NCBI GenBank assembly: GCA_965153355.1
Contig: OZ231126.1
Span: forward strand, 45,322,001 to 45,386,000
DNA length: 64,000 nt
Direction: 5' to 3'
DNA from: Flaccisagitta enflata
Lineage: Eukaryota > Chaetognatha > Sagittoidea > Aphragmophora
The position numbers and the translations under genes were made by a program. Positions 11,388-21,862 of the stretch are shown here, piece by piece. The notes under the pieces were generated by a model. The model did not search any database. It was not told the DNA's origin and was given only the letters and a program-made list of their open reading frames with translations. Position 1 is the first letter of the stretch, and every line of letters starts with the position of its first letter.

Positions 11388-12184
11388 AGGTCGTGCTAAA
11401 GGGAGGCAAAGATCGTTAGTACTTGCTCCTGTAGGAAGAAAGGTTAGTATATTGATCTGAGAGAAATTGTCCGTATGTGTGTCCGGGTATTTGTAATTGT
11501 ACGCGTTGAAAAATCCGCCCTCTGAAAAAAAATTTATGAGACGTATCGCGTTTTCTGGAAAGGAAATATTATTAGCGCATTCGTACGAAGATTCTCAGAT
11601 TACTATCAGCGTCCCGTACATCGAGGTTTTCCAATCAATGAGCGTTTATGTTGAACCTGTGCGGAAAGACTCAAAGAAGAGGCGATACGAAATTGTTCAT
11701 ATGTCAATCAATTAAGCATCATAAATCCTGTTTCTGCACTCTGCTCTCTTTTTTTTTCGATTTTCAATGATCAATCAACCTGTCTGTCAACTCCTCAGTC
11801 AATCAATCGACCTATATATGATCTGAAGAGTGAAGCAATGACGGGCTTCGAACCGTAGACGTTTTTTCCGAGATGTAGTGATTTCGTTTCGATGCCTTTT
11901 GATGATTTCTTTTTTCTCCTTCGTTGGCGCGATGTCGATGACGATGATGCGACTCGGTAACGATGATGACGATAAGGAAGAATCGATGGTGGAGGTGCGA
12001 ATTATTTGTTGCTACGTGATCGTACTTGTTCCGTTCGATTCCCGATGCTGACTATCTGATTGAGTCTCAAATACAAATGCTCGATGAGAATAATATTTAC
12101 CCGGGTGGGAGGGTGGGAGAACGAGGGTTAAGGGACCGATCAATGTGCAAGAAAAAAAATGAGACAATACTCACGCTTGCGTAG

Positions 12185-12195
12185 AGAGTTCTTAG
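12185..12195 (-). promoter_or_regulatory. Candidate self-complementary primer binding site
   Basis: In element orientation the leader begins GTAAT, then CTAAGAACTCT, directly after the 5' LTR. No TGG-starting tRNA complement is visible in the first 30 nt. The 11-mer is a perfect reverse complement of AGAGTTCTTAG inside the LTR (element orientation). Beyond a small internal loop, four more pairs (TGCG with CGCA) extend the helix. Self-priming by the mRNA 5' end onto an adjacent site is known for Tf1-type retrotransposons; applying it here is inference. Confidence 0.6.
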
Positions 12196-12540
12196 ATTAC
12201 TGTCAAATGGTCATTACGCGTCCGGATAACTGGACAGAGCCCCAGCGAGAGAGGAAGAAAGACTCGACCAGATATATGGATATATAAGGACGTGTAATCT
12301 GAACAGAGAATATAAAACGATGATGAGATATACGCAAATAATAATGAACCCGAACCCAACTGCCCCAGCCCCTTTCTCTGCCCCCGCCGTCTCCTCTTCC
12401 TCCTCTTCTTCGTCCCGTCTCCCCAACGTCGCCGTCCCGTCTCCTCCTCCTCCTCCTTCTCCTTCTCCCCTTCCTCCTCCTACTTCTCCCGTCCCGTCCG
12501 TTAATAATGACCAATCAGTAGTAATACTAATAATAATTAC

Positions 12541-12551
12541 CTAAGAACTCT
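12541..12551 (-). promoter_or_regulatory. LTR segment complementary to the PBS (candidate self-primer, possible R start)
   Basis: Plus-strand CTAAGAACTCT here (and at 1528-1538 in the other LTR) reads AGAGTTCTTAG in element orientation, pairing with 12185-12195. If priming follows the Tf1 model, transcription would start at or near here, giving a U3 of about 200 nt and an R-U5 of about 350 nt. Confidence 0.5.
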
Positions 12552-12662
12552 TTCGCAGTTATTGGGGATATCCAAGTTATCGGAGAAAATAATATTGTTG
12601 AAGGTCTTGTTTGTGGAAAGAAGAAGGAATGTCGCTATGAAAGAGAAATAGGATATGAGGCT

Positions 12663-12691
12663 GATCTACCATCATGTTTTGATGGTCGATC
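12663..12691. other. LTR hairpin (GATC-ended stem-loop)
   Basis: The segment reads GATC, one unpaired base, ACCATCA, a short loop, TGATGGT, one unpaired base, GATC. The same hairpin lies at 1650-1678 in the other LTR. In element orientation it falls 60-88 nt into U3. Its role is unknown; a protein-binding dyad is one possibility. Confidence 0.55.
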
Positions 12692-12750
12692 AGTCTCGCG
12701 TCAATTCTCTTTCATCGCTTCGCTTCTTGGGGGGGCTCATGTTATTGACA

Positions 12751-12755
12751 GTATC
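12751..12755. repeat. Target-site duplication GTATC (right copy)
   Basis: The five bases directly outside the right LTR are GTATC, identical to 1183-1187. This fixes the element boundaries to the base. Confidence 0.93.
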
Positions 12756-13011
12756 CATTATCCCGTCGATTTTGCGATTTTTCTCCTATTTTATTACTTT
12801 TTTATCTTTATAAATGTCGTTTTGACGTTTTGACATGAAATTTAGACCTATACTTGATTTCAACTCAGCCTTTCCTCTCAACTCAATTCAGTCATTTATG
12901 GTAAAGACTTTATTGAGTCGCTTTCTTTCGTCACACTCAGTCTGGGTCAGGATTACCTCGTGGGGTTCATACACTAGACTCAACTAGAATGAACTGAACT
13001 ATATCTTTTTT
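12756..13011. other. Short AT-rich unique sequence
   Basis: This is AT-rich sequence between the retrotransposon and the first family B element. No gene or repeat was recognised. Confidence 0.5.
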
Positions 13012-14397
13012 TGGGCAGCGGCCCCGAAGGGGACAAAGTCCTGTAGAACACAGGGGCTTTCATTCGTCCGTCCGTTTGTTCGTCCGTCCGTGCGTCCCCC
13101 CCCATCAGGCTCCTTAGGCCTCAAATCTGGCCTCTGAGACCTCAAATCTGGCCTCTCAGACTCCAAATCTGGCCTCTCAGGCCTCAAATCAAGCCTCTCA
13201 GGCCTCAAATACAGCCTCTCAGGCCTCAAATCAAGCCTCTCAGGCCTCAAATACAGCCTTTCAGGCCTAAAATCCAACCTCTCAGGCCTCAAACCTGGCC
13301 TCTCAGTCCTCAAATTAGGCTTTTTGGGCAGCGGCCCCGAAGGGGACAAAGTCCTGTAGAACACAGGGGGACTTTTGTTCGTCCGTCCGTCCATTCGTCC
13401 CCCCCATCAGGATCCTCAGGCCTCAAATCTGGCCTCTGAGACCTCAAAATTGGCCTCTCAGACCCCCAATCTGGCCTCTCAGGCCTCAAATCTGGCCTCT
13501 CAAGCCTCAAATCCAACCTCTCAGGCCTAAAACCAGGCCTCTCAGGCCTAAAATTAGGCTTCTTAGGCCTCAAAACCAAATCCTCAGGCCTCAAACCTGG
13601 CCTCTCAGGCCTCAAACCTGGCTTCTCAGGCCTCAAATCAGCTATCTAAGCCTCAGTTCATTGCTCTCAGGCTTCAAATCAGTCCTCTTACCTTTCAAGC
13701 CCTAATCCAGCTCTCTTAAGCCTCAAGTCAGCCCCCCCAAGCTTCCGATTGACATTCTAAGGCCTTTCATCAGCCTTCTTAGACCTCAGTTTACGCTCTT
13801 GAAGCCCTCTATCGCATCTCATCCACTTCTTCAGGCAGGACGAATGAAAGTCCCCCTGTGTTCTACAGGACTTCGTCCCCTTCAGGGCCGCTGCCCTGCT
13901 TCCCCTCACTCCAGTTCACAATCACTCAAAGCAGGGCAACAGGTATAGCTGACCACATATTGCCCTCGGGCGACCTGTTAGGCCTCAAATCCAAATCCTC
14001 AGGCCTCAGACCTGGCCTCACAGGCCTCAAACTTGGCCCCTCAGGCCTCAAATCAGCTATCTAAGCCTCAATTTATTGCTCTCAGGCTTCAAATCAGTCC
14101 TCTTACCTTTCAAGTCTTAATCCAGCTCTCTTACGCCTCAAGTCAGCCCTCCCATCTTCCAATTGGCAGCAGCCTTCTTAGACCTCAGTTAAGGCTCTAG
14201 AAGGCCTTCAGTCAGCCCTCTATCTTATCTCATCCACTTCTGCAGGCAGGACGAACTAAAGTCCCCCTGTGTTCTACAGGACTTCGTCCCCTTTGGGGCC
14301 GCTGCCCAGCTTCCCCTCACTTTAATTCACAATCACTCAAAGCAGGGCAAAGGGTATCGCTGACCACATATTGCCCTTGGGCGACCTGTTTTGTCCT
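13012..14397 (+). mobile_element. Family B minisatellite-bearing element(s), tandem compound copy
   Basis: The left end reads TTTTTGGGCAGCGGCC and continues into three consecutive small hairpins (CCCCgaaGGGG, GGACaaaGTCC, CCTGT/ACAGG), then a TTCGTCCGTCCG tract. An array of about 20-bp AGGCCTCAAATCTGGCCTCTC-like units follows (about 13110-13320). The hairpin block recurs at 13317, followed by a second array (13390-13840). The hairpin block in inverted form (13850-13900) leads into a tail with GCAGGGCAA...TTGCCC and ending GGGCGACCTGTT. A third array and a second inverted block plus tail (14259-14397) follow. The shape suggests a non-autonomous element with inverted hairpin blocks around a variable minisatellite. 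The superfamily is unknown. Confidence 0.75.
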
Positions 14398-15160
14398 ATT
14401 TTTTTCAAGTATTGCTATGGTGAGTAAAGCCTACTGTAACATGTTCCATGGGCCCTTTTATCCACTGTCTTATCTCTAAAATCTTGAGGTGACTAATTCA
14501 AATATTATTTCCAGATACTCCTCCTTTAGACTCCTTCACATTTAATAACCATCTTGGAAATAAGTGTGCCCAATTTACATTAAAGAATAATTATCCGAAA
14601 GAATTTAGGTGAGCGCTAATCCTAAAAATTAAACTACTAAGTAGAACTGAGTCAGTACCCACCCTAGCGTGGTCACATTTGAAAAGGTTTGAATAAATCT
14701 TTAGAATGGGACCAATCTGGTTTTTGCTGATTAATTTATTTAGAGGTGATTTCGTTCCAAAGTTGATACTTTTTTTCAGGTGAAGGTATCCTTTTTTCCT
14801 AGATGACACTTTATAACTTCTTCCTTTGACATTCTCTCGTTATTTCTCTCCCTCTTATTTCCCCTAAAGAGGTAAGGATTTTTCTTTTCTTTCTCTTTCT
14901 TAGCTTTTGTTCTCCTTCGAATTTTCCATTTTTGTGCGTCTTTAACCTGCGGCTTGAAGCTTTTCGCTTCTCCTCCTTTCGCCCGCCTCTATCATTAGTC
15001 TGTGCCAGGAGCAAACATTCTCTCTCTGTGACTATGTCTCTCATTGTCTCTATCTCTGTCATTGTCTGTTTCAGTTTGTCTCTGTCTCACTTTATTTTTC
15101 TTTGTTTCTCTATCCTTCAGTCAATCTGTCTGTGTCTTCCTGTGTCTGTATCTCTCGCTG
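14398..15160. other. Noncoding, nothing recognised
   Basis: Mixed AT-rich sequence becomes pyrimidine-rich toward the (GT)n block. Frames on both strands are short and show no family resemblance. Confidence 0.5.
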
Positions 15161-15164
15161 TCTC

Positions 15165-15184
15165 TGTGTGTGTGCGTGTGTGTG

Positions 15185-15276
<92 letters not shown>

Positions 15277-15280
15277 TGTG

Positions 15281-15321
<41 letters not shown>
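15165..15321. repeat. Compound microsatellite (GT)n then (CT)n
   Basis: A (GT)n tract of about 110 bp runs directly into about 35 bp of (CT)n. Same-strand GT followed by CT recurs at 27802-27874. Confidence 0.95.
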
Positions 15322-15324
<3 letters not shown>

Positions 15325-15573
15325 GCACCTGCTGCATCGGTCTGCGTCGCAAGCAGCCACAGCACCCGGTGAAGCCGAACAGCCGCACCTTCCAAAGAAC
15401 ATTAGTTTGTAAAACTTTCCATTTTTCTACCTCAATTTTGAGGATCACCTAAAATGAACGCGGCCGCCGCCACCGACGCTACCGCCTCCTACCACCGCCA
15501 CCAACCGTTAGCGTTGGCAACGAGGGGAGGCAGGGAAACCTGCCAACCAAAATATGCTTTATGATAGAGTGAC

Positions 15574-15577
<4 letters not shown>

Positions 15578-15653
<76 letters not shown>
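15578..15653. repeat. (GA)n microsatellite
   Basis: About 76 bp of uninterrupted GA. A short GC-rich segment with GCCGCCGCC lies just upstream (15455-15540). Confidence 0.95.
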
Positions 15654-15657
<4 letters not shown>

Positions 15658-16080
15658 GATTTCTATGGCCATCTGTACCTCACTTTCAAATTTCTGTCCT
15701 GCTTTACAAACGGAAGGTTAGGCACAGCACAGCCTTTTTTGTAATCATCATCAAGCACAAGTTTTGAGACCTGGACATTTTAAGATCACAGTGTCTGTTC
15801 AACTGGTAAAACTGTCAATATAAAAATGGAATTCTTCAGTATGGGTATAGATGAACACAATCAACTAGTTTAACGTGTGATAGAATGAATGGCACCTGTC
15901 AGCTGTCAAAGGAGATGTGCCAAAGAAAGTTCTATAACTTCCCCATACCTGGCATGAAGAGAGTCGTCGTTGTGTCTTCATGCCAACTCATGAATTTGAG
16001 AGAAAATTTTTTTTTCCTATCTGAGTTTTGGAAGGTTTTTTGAAAATCGTATTTTTTCTACCTATTTGAACTTTCTTTTA
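15654..16080. other. Noncoding, nothing recognised
   Basis: Mixed-composition sequence with no repeat unit or coding frame seen. Confidence 0.45.
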
Positions 16081-16231
16081 AGTTGCGGACACGCAACTCT
16101 ATAAGAGGCTTTGTCCGTCCGTCCGTCGGTCCGTCCGTCCGTTGGTCCATAATGATCGAGTCGAAAAGTGTGAAAACGCGCATTTCCGCCCCTGCCCAAC
16201 TGGTGGCCGTGTATCCGGCCTTGTTACTTAC
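16081..16231 (+). repeat. Family A short interspersed element
   Basis: It starts with a hairpin (GTTGCGgacaCGCAAC), then CTCTATAAGAGGC, then a CCGT/CGGT tetranucleotide run. The conserved end reads CGCCCCTGCCCA then CCGTGTATCCGGCCTTGTT. The same parts in the same order occur at 35888 and, inverted, at 28137, 33381 and 58697. It has no coding capacity. Confidence 0.75.
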
Positions 16232-16267
16232 TATCTATAATTCTTTCTACACATTGCCACTTATCGT

Positions 16268-16420
16268 TTTATTTCTTTTCTTTTCTTTGATCATTTTTTT
16301 TTTTTTTTGCTTTTCTTTTCTTATTATTTCTTTTCTTTTCTTTTTTTTCTTTTCTTTTCTTTTCTTTTCTTTTCTTTTCTTTTCTTTTCTTTTCTTTTCT
16401 TTTCTTTTTCTTTTTCTCCC
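16268..16420. repeat. (TTTTC)n microsatellite
   Basis: Degenerate at the left and perfect TTTTC pentamers at the right, next to the family A copy. Confidence 0.92.
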
Positions 16421-16739
16421 ACGTCATCGGTGCTCAGAGTTTAATTCAATTGTGCAAAGGGTGATTTGTCACACCTGAAGGGAAAACGCGTCGCGTCGAG
16501 AGAGATGGAAATGGCAAATGTAGGTAGTGGAATACACGATGGCTCTGTTTGAGATGGACAGAAGAAAGGGTACTAGTCAACGTGACGAGAGAACCTTCCG
16601 CCCCAATCAGAACCCTCTGTAGACGTCGTTTTCTTTGAAATTTGGGGTAGTTTTGATACTGAGATGAAACAAGGTCTGAAACACGGCTACCCAAGTCGCG
16701 TTTGGGTGGTCAGAGAGGAAAAAAAAAAGGTTGACCAAG

Positions 16740-16850
16740 CTGTGGCAGAGGCAGTAATGCAAAGAGCGCCCGTAAACGCTGAAAAAGCTAAGTGATGCCG
16801 ACAGACCAAGAGACGGACCGACCGACCCACTGACAGACATAGCGGTCTGA
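16740..16850 (-). repeat. Diverged family A fragment
   Basis: It contains GGCAGTAATGCAAAGAGCGCC followed by a GACGGACCGACCGACC run, matching the family A 3' part in inverted orientation. The terminal hairpin is not seen. Confidence 0.45.
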
Positions 16851-16865
16851 ATCTAAGAAAGGTAG

Positions 16866-17535
16866 TCCCCCCTATGCTTTCACACAGGAGAAATTTCTCC
16901 TCCTCCTTCTCCTTCTCCTTCTCCTTACCCCCCCCCCCCCACCCCCCGCCTCAAGGCTCAAATCCTGGCCTCGAGGCACAAATCCTAGCCTCGAGGCTCA
17001 AATCCCAGCCTCGAGGCTCAAATCCCTGCCTCAAGGCTCAAATCCCAGCCTAGAGGATCAAATCCTAGCCTCAAGGCTCAAATCCCTGCCTCAAAGCTCA
17101 AATCTCTGCCTCAAAGCTCAAATCCCAGCCTCAAAGCTCAAATCCCGGCCTCAAAGCTCAAATCCCAGCCTCAAAGCTCAAATCCCAGGCTCGAAACTCA
17201 AATCCCAGGCTCGAAACTCAAATCCAAGCCTCAAGGCTCAAATCCAAGCCTCCAGGCTCCAATCCTAGTCTCAAGGCCCAAATCCTAGTCCTGAGGCCCA
17301 AATCCTAGTCTCGTGGCTCAAATCCCAGCCTCAAAGCTCAAATCCGAGCCATGAAGCTCAAATCCCAGCCTTGAGGCTTAAAACCAAGCCTCCAGGCTCA
17401 AATCACAGCCTTGGGACTCAAATAAAACCAGCATAGGTCATCGGCCCCTTCGGGGCCGCTGCCCCACTAACCACCTCACACCCACATACACTCACATAGG
17501 GGCAACGGGTACCGCTGATGATCTAACGCTTTTGC
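16866..17535 (+). mobile_element. Family B element with 18-20-bp GGCTCAAATCCCAGCCTC array
   Basis: It opens with TATGCTTTCACACAGGAGAAATTTCTCC and a (CCT)-rich stretch, the same junction seen inverted at 34320-34350. About 25 units of AGGCTCAAATCCCAGCCTCA type (16950-17420) follow, then GGTCATCGGCCCCTTCGGGGCCGC and a tail ending around GGGCAACGGGTACCGCTGATGATC. The outer left hairpin block found in other copies is missing here. Confidence 0.72.
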
Positions 17536-18093
17536 GACTATTCTGCTCATTGTACGTAGTGAAATAAATTCAAACGACCCGGGTATGGGCATCGTGAGTT
17601 CCTCCCAGAGGGTCACACCAAAAAAAGATGGTCGGTGAGAAAAGGTCCAAAAGCAGAGGTCAAAAAAAAAGAAAAAAAAAAAGGATCGAGCTTCAGAGGT
17701 CAAGGACGGATAAAAGAAAGAGAAAAAAGCCCCACAAAAATGCGATTAGGGAAATGACTTGATAATCGGCCCTCGACGGGACTTTGTTGAGGTGAAAATT
17801 AGATTCATTTTTACGCTTATGACTTTTCTCTTTCAACCTTGTTAAGACCTGAATATTTGATCTCCACTCTTTTTGCCTTCAAAGTGAGTGTTTTGACTCC
17901 TTAAACGGTAATGTAATGCAACGATAGGCTCGTGGACCATTCTACATTGGCGTATTGGGTGTATTGTTTTCCCTTTTCGAAATCATTGTGATGTCACGCT
18001 GAGAGGGGAATGCCAAGTTTTACCTAATTGGCAGTTTCAGTATTCTTATTTTGATTATGGACATGGAAGCTGAGAATAATGCAGAATGTCATC
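17536..18093. other. Noncoding, nothing recognised
   Basis: Mixed sequence with a short A-rich run near 17660-17690. No gene is seen. Confidence 0.45.
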
Positions 18094-18095
18094 TA

Positions 18096-19943
18096 CACTC
18101 CTTTTTTTTTTATAAGAACGTCATTATTTGGGCAAGCCTTCAATGTTCTTAAATTTTGAGCAGTTTCAAGGCTTAAACGTTCTTAAATTGTTCTTAATCT
18201 AAACGCACTTTTTAACCTTCAATCAAGAACGTTCTTAATTAGTTTAAGTTTGTCATTAAGGAGAAAATGAAAAAAACTGTTAATGAAACAACAAAGCAGT
18301 AGGTTTAAACATTTTAAGGGAATTAAAATCAATGAAAGTAGTAGAAAGATACACAGTCAGTGGACAAAACAAAATAGGTAGAGAGCTCACTCTGTTGGCT
18401 TTGATCCAACCTACTGTCATCAAACAGCAGGCTGTAAACAACAATTGGTTGTAAAAATTACAGCCGGCTGTCATGCTACAAAGTCGGCAAAAATCCAACT
18501 TCCATAGAATGAGACCTGCAAATTCATAATCCTGGTGAAATTCTGACAAGTTTGATATGTCACATTATATACTTTTACATGAATATTAAGATTTTTTATC
18601 AATGTTTAATAAAGTTATAATCGGGAAAAAAGTCGAAGTCAGTCTTCAACTTTTTGACATATTCGAGAGAAACAGGGTTTTCATTTTCTTATGGGAAAGT
18701 TGAGGGTCTCGACCGACCGATTGGTCCTTCAAATAAAATTGACAGGGTAACTTAATTCAATAATTGTCTTTCATATGGCGCCAAGCAGAATGCTCTACGA
18801 CAAATATTTTTTGCGTTATGATTTTTTAAAGATTTATTTACGAAAAATTCAAATTGAATTTTTTTCGATTTTTTATGATTTTAAGTAGGATCAATAAAGG
18901 AGTGTATTTATGTTTGTTTGAGCATGCAAATACAAGAAAACATGTTTATGAGCATAGCTGCTCATCTGTTAGGGTGTTTTGGAGGATTCTAGCTCATTTA
19001 GCTCATTTAACTCAGTTTTTTTCAAATTTTAGATTTTAAATGTGATAAATGAATAAATATTTTGATACATGTTTAAACAAGCATATACAAAAAAGCATAT
19101 TACTGAGCATAACTGCTCATCTGTGAGGGTGTTTTTAAGCATTCTAGCTCACTTAGCTCATTTAGCTCAGTTTTTTTTTAATGGGATAAATAAATGTTTT
19201 GATGTGAGCATGTAAATACAGGAAAGCATATCAGTGAGCACTGGTTGTCTGGTTGAGTGATTTTAAGCATTTAAGCTCATCTAGCTCATTTGGTTCAGTC
19301 CTATTTTTCTCTGATTTCCAGTGCAATCAATACATACAATTGTTCTAATAGAAAAAAAAAAGTTGCAATGACTGAAGACAAAAGCTTGGTGAAAAGTGAC
19401 CAATGCTTACGACTTTTTTCCTCACGGTGACAGCAGCCATTACTGGTATAATATTAAACGATTATTTCTTATAAAAAATGTTAAGTGTGACATGTCAAAC
19501 TTCTCAGAATTTCATCAGGATTATGAATATGCCAGACACATTCTATTCTATTTAGGTTGGATTTTTGCCGACTTTGTATGATGACAGCCGGCTGTAATTT
19601 TTACAACCAGTTGTTGTTTACAGCCTGCTGTTTGATAACAGTAGGTTGGATCAAAGCCAACAGAGTGAGCTCTCTACCTATTTTGTTTTGTCCACTGACT
19701 GTACATGCTACATAAATTGAGACATAATTTGCTGAACAGAAAAGATAGTCTGTCCATTTACAAAGAATAATTGATTAAAAGAAAGCCCAGAAAAAAAAAT
19801 GTTTTACATTTTTAAGATTTTTAGCCTAATGTTCTTAAATTTGCGAAAAATGAAGCCTTCCAATGTTCTTAGCATGTTCTAAAATTTTTGACGATTTCAA
19901 GCCTAACGTTCTTATAAACTTGGTTCTTATAAAAACAAAAGTG
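18096..19943. mobile_element. Outer TIR element (TA target duplication) containing a nested element
   Basis: The ends are inverted copies: the left begins CACTCC then a T-run and ATAAGAACG, and the right, reverse-complemented, begins CACTTTTGTTTTTATAAGAAC. TA flanks both sides (18094-18095 and 19944-19945), as for Tc1/mariner-type insertions. Subterminal GTTCTTA-containing motifs are repeated on both arms. No transposase frame is present, so it is a MITE-like non-autonomous element, interrupted by the element at 18354-19701. Confidence 0.7.
18354..19701. mobile_element. Nested TIR element, CAGTCAGTGGACAAAACA ends, 4-bp duplication TACA
   Basis: The two ends are inverted repeats that stay similar for roughly 200-300 bp, including ACAGCCGGCTGT and GTTGGNTTTGATCCAAC. 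TACA flanks both sides (18350-18353 and 19702-19705). The centre (about 18890-19300) holds three diverged copies of a repeat of 130-155 bp containing GAGCATANCTGCTCATCTG and AGCTCATTTAGCTCA. There is no transposase. A shorter relative lies at 26967-27277. Confidence 0.82.
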
Positions 19944-19945
19944 TA

Positions 19946-20440
19946 CCGCCTCATTCATTGAAGTTGCGAGACAGCATCCAATGTGCACGGTAACGCCTTT
20001 TTTTTTAGCTATCCACCATTGCCTAGTGCATACCCAACCAAATCCCGTCCATACCTGAGCCCCCCTCCCTAACATTCGAGTTACGTACGTAGAAACGCAG
20101 CTGTGGGGTCACAAAAGCGCGAAAAATGAAGAAAAGTGTGGCGTGGAACGGTTTGCTTTAAAGACGCATCACATCTTTGTCGTAATCCAATTGCCCGACC
20201 GCGGTTCAGACGACAACCACTTTAGCCCACCTTCACTCTATTTTGTCACTTTACGGCTTTCTTTCTATCTTTCTCGCTATCAGTTTCCGAGTCTCACTAT
20301 TTTCTTTTCTCTGTTCCTTTCTCTGTGCGCGTGTCTTTTTTTTTCATTCTTTGGATTTTGACTGTTCCTGTTTTCACCCTGAATTTGACCCTCGGTTTAT
20401 CTGTTTGATAGGCTAACTGATTCTTTTTTATCCAATTTTT
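19946..20440. other. Noncoding, nothing recognised
   Basis: Mixed sequence between a MITE and a microsatellite cluster. No coding signal. Confidence 0.45.
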
Positions 20441-20503
20441 GATTGATTGATTGATTGATTTATTGATTGACTGATTAATTGATTGATTGATTTATTGATT
20501 GAC

Positions 20504-20539
<36 letters not shown>

Positions 20540-20605
20540 CATTCATTCATTCATTCATTCATTCATTCATTCATTCATTCATTCATTCATTCATTTATTT
20601 GTACA

Positions 20606-20678
<73 letters not shown>
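20441..20678. repeat. Compound microsatellite (GATT)n-(ATTC)n-(TC)n
   Basis: About 100 bp of GATT/GATTT, then about 57 bp of ATTC, then about 68 bp of TC. The Ser/Leu/Phe-rich frames across it are artefacts. Confidence 0.95.
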
Positions 20679-20680
<2 letters not shown>

Positions 20681-20845
20681 ATTCTCCCACATACTCTCAT
20701 TCACCTTGGCGGAGATAATTCAATTCCAGCTTTGATCCGTTTACTTTGGAGAGGTGAAAGAATGAAAGCCAATATCGAATCCTATTCCACCTTTTCTGAT
20801 GCCATGGATCTATTTAAATCTTCCTCCACCTATTCCTCTTCTGTT

Positions 20846-20998
<153 letters not shown>

Positions 20999-21142
20999 TT
21001 TTTTTTCCTTCTTCCTTCCATTCTCTGTTTCTTTCTTTTTTCTCTGTTTCTATCTTTTATTCTTCGTTTCTTTGTTTCTTTTGTTTCTTTTGCATATTTT
21101 CTTTTTTACAACCTTTCTTTCCTCTTTCTGCAATCTGTCTTT

Positions 21143-21215
21143 AGTCGCGTTCATGCGAATCTACACCTTGCTCTGTCGGTCGGTCCGTCGGTCGGTCGAA
21201 ACATTTTTGAATTAT
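21143..21215 (+). repeat. Family A fragment
   Basis: It reads TAGTCGCGTTCATGCGAATCTACACCTTG followed by a CGGTCGGTCCGTCGGTCGG run, matching the terminal part of family A. The hairpin is imperfect and the other end is absent. Confidence 0.55.
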
Positions 21216-21284
21216 CTACTTTTTATAGTATTTGAAGTACTGAATTAAGTTGTTTCTAAAGAAGAAAGGCAAGAAGGAAGGATG

Positions 21285-21365
21285 TAAAGGAGGGAGGGAG
21301 GAAGGAAGGAAGGAAGGAAGGAAGGAAGGAAGGAAGGAAGGAAGGAAGGAAGGAAGGAAGGAAGA
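21285..21365. repeat. (GGAA)n microsatellite
   Basis: About 80 bp of GGAA with GGGA interruptions at the left. Confidence 0.93.
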
Positions 21366-21634
21366 ACAGAAGGGGTAGGGAGGAAGGGAGAAAGAAAGGA
21401 GGGAAGGAAGGAAGTATGTATGTAGTTGTATGTGTAATTGTTCAACGGATCACGTAACTTTTGGCTTGTTAAGTTTTTTTTTTTCTCATTTAAGCTCGTT
21501 CTTTCGCATCAATCTGTGTGTCGGTCAGTCAGTTTGACTCTTCTACCAAGGAAGTGGTCTTTCAGTGTCTCGGTCGACTCTTTATCGTTAATAATAATTG
21601 CCAGCATTGACTAATTGTCTCCATTATTACGTTA

Positions 21635-21862
<228 letters not shown>

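Larger units (their letters stand above)
8870..12200 (-). other. Noncoding 3.3-kb leader of the retrotransposon
   Basis: Between the 5' LTR and the gag start there is no convincing frame. The part nearest gag (about 9270-10110) is very T/G-rich on the plus strand (TTTTGTTTTGTTTG), i.e. A/C-rich in the RNA. The middle (10120-11200) is unique-looking. A four-copy stem-loop repeat lies at 11213-11387. The long leader may carry packaging signals; that is inference. Confidence 0.7.
1188..12750 (-). mobile_element. Complete gag-only (non-autonomous) LTR retrotransposon, BEL/Pao-like
   Basis: An 11,563-bp element is bounded by two 550-bp direct repeats that start TGTCAA and end TTGACA. The 5-bp sequence GTATC flanks both sides, the expected target-site duplication. 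Orientation is minus: a purine-rich tract abuts the LTR at 1188-1737, making that the 3' LTR, and the single long ORF is also on the minus strand. I saw no difference between the LTRs and the gag frame is open, so insertion looks recent. No protease, RT, RNase H or integrase motif is present in any frame, so movement would need enzymes supplied in trans. The layout resembles the gag-only 'TR-GAG' class described in plants. The noncoding leader (8870-12200) and 3' region (1757-5953) are unusually long. The BEL/Pao assignment rests on the Gag fold and the 5-bp duplication only. Confidence 0.93.
12201..12750 (-). repeat. 5' LTR of the gag-only retrotransposon
   Basis: This 550-bp repeat matches 1188-1737 at a constant offset of 11,013. 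In element orientation it starts TGTCAATAAC and ends CCATTTGACA. A purine-rich/TC-rich block and an imperfect TATATA-like stretch (around 12275-12290) lie in its distal half. It contains a hairpin (12663-12691) and, about 200 nt from its 5' end, the segment complementary to the primer binding site (12541-12551). No AATAAA was found in element orientation. Confidence 0.95.

Noticed and set aside
11497-11715. 72-codon plus-strand frame in the leader with a protein-like composition
   Set aside because: It is antisense to the element, has no family resemblance, and is short enough to arise by chance.
12165-12200. Ordinary tRNA primer binding site next to the 5' LTR
   Set aside because: In element orientation the first 30 nt contain no TGG start or recognisable tRNA 3' complement. 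The self-complementary segment is the better explanation.
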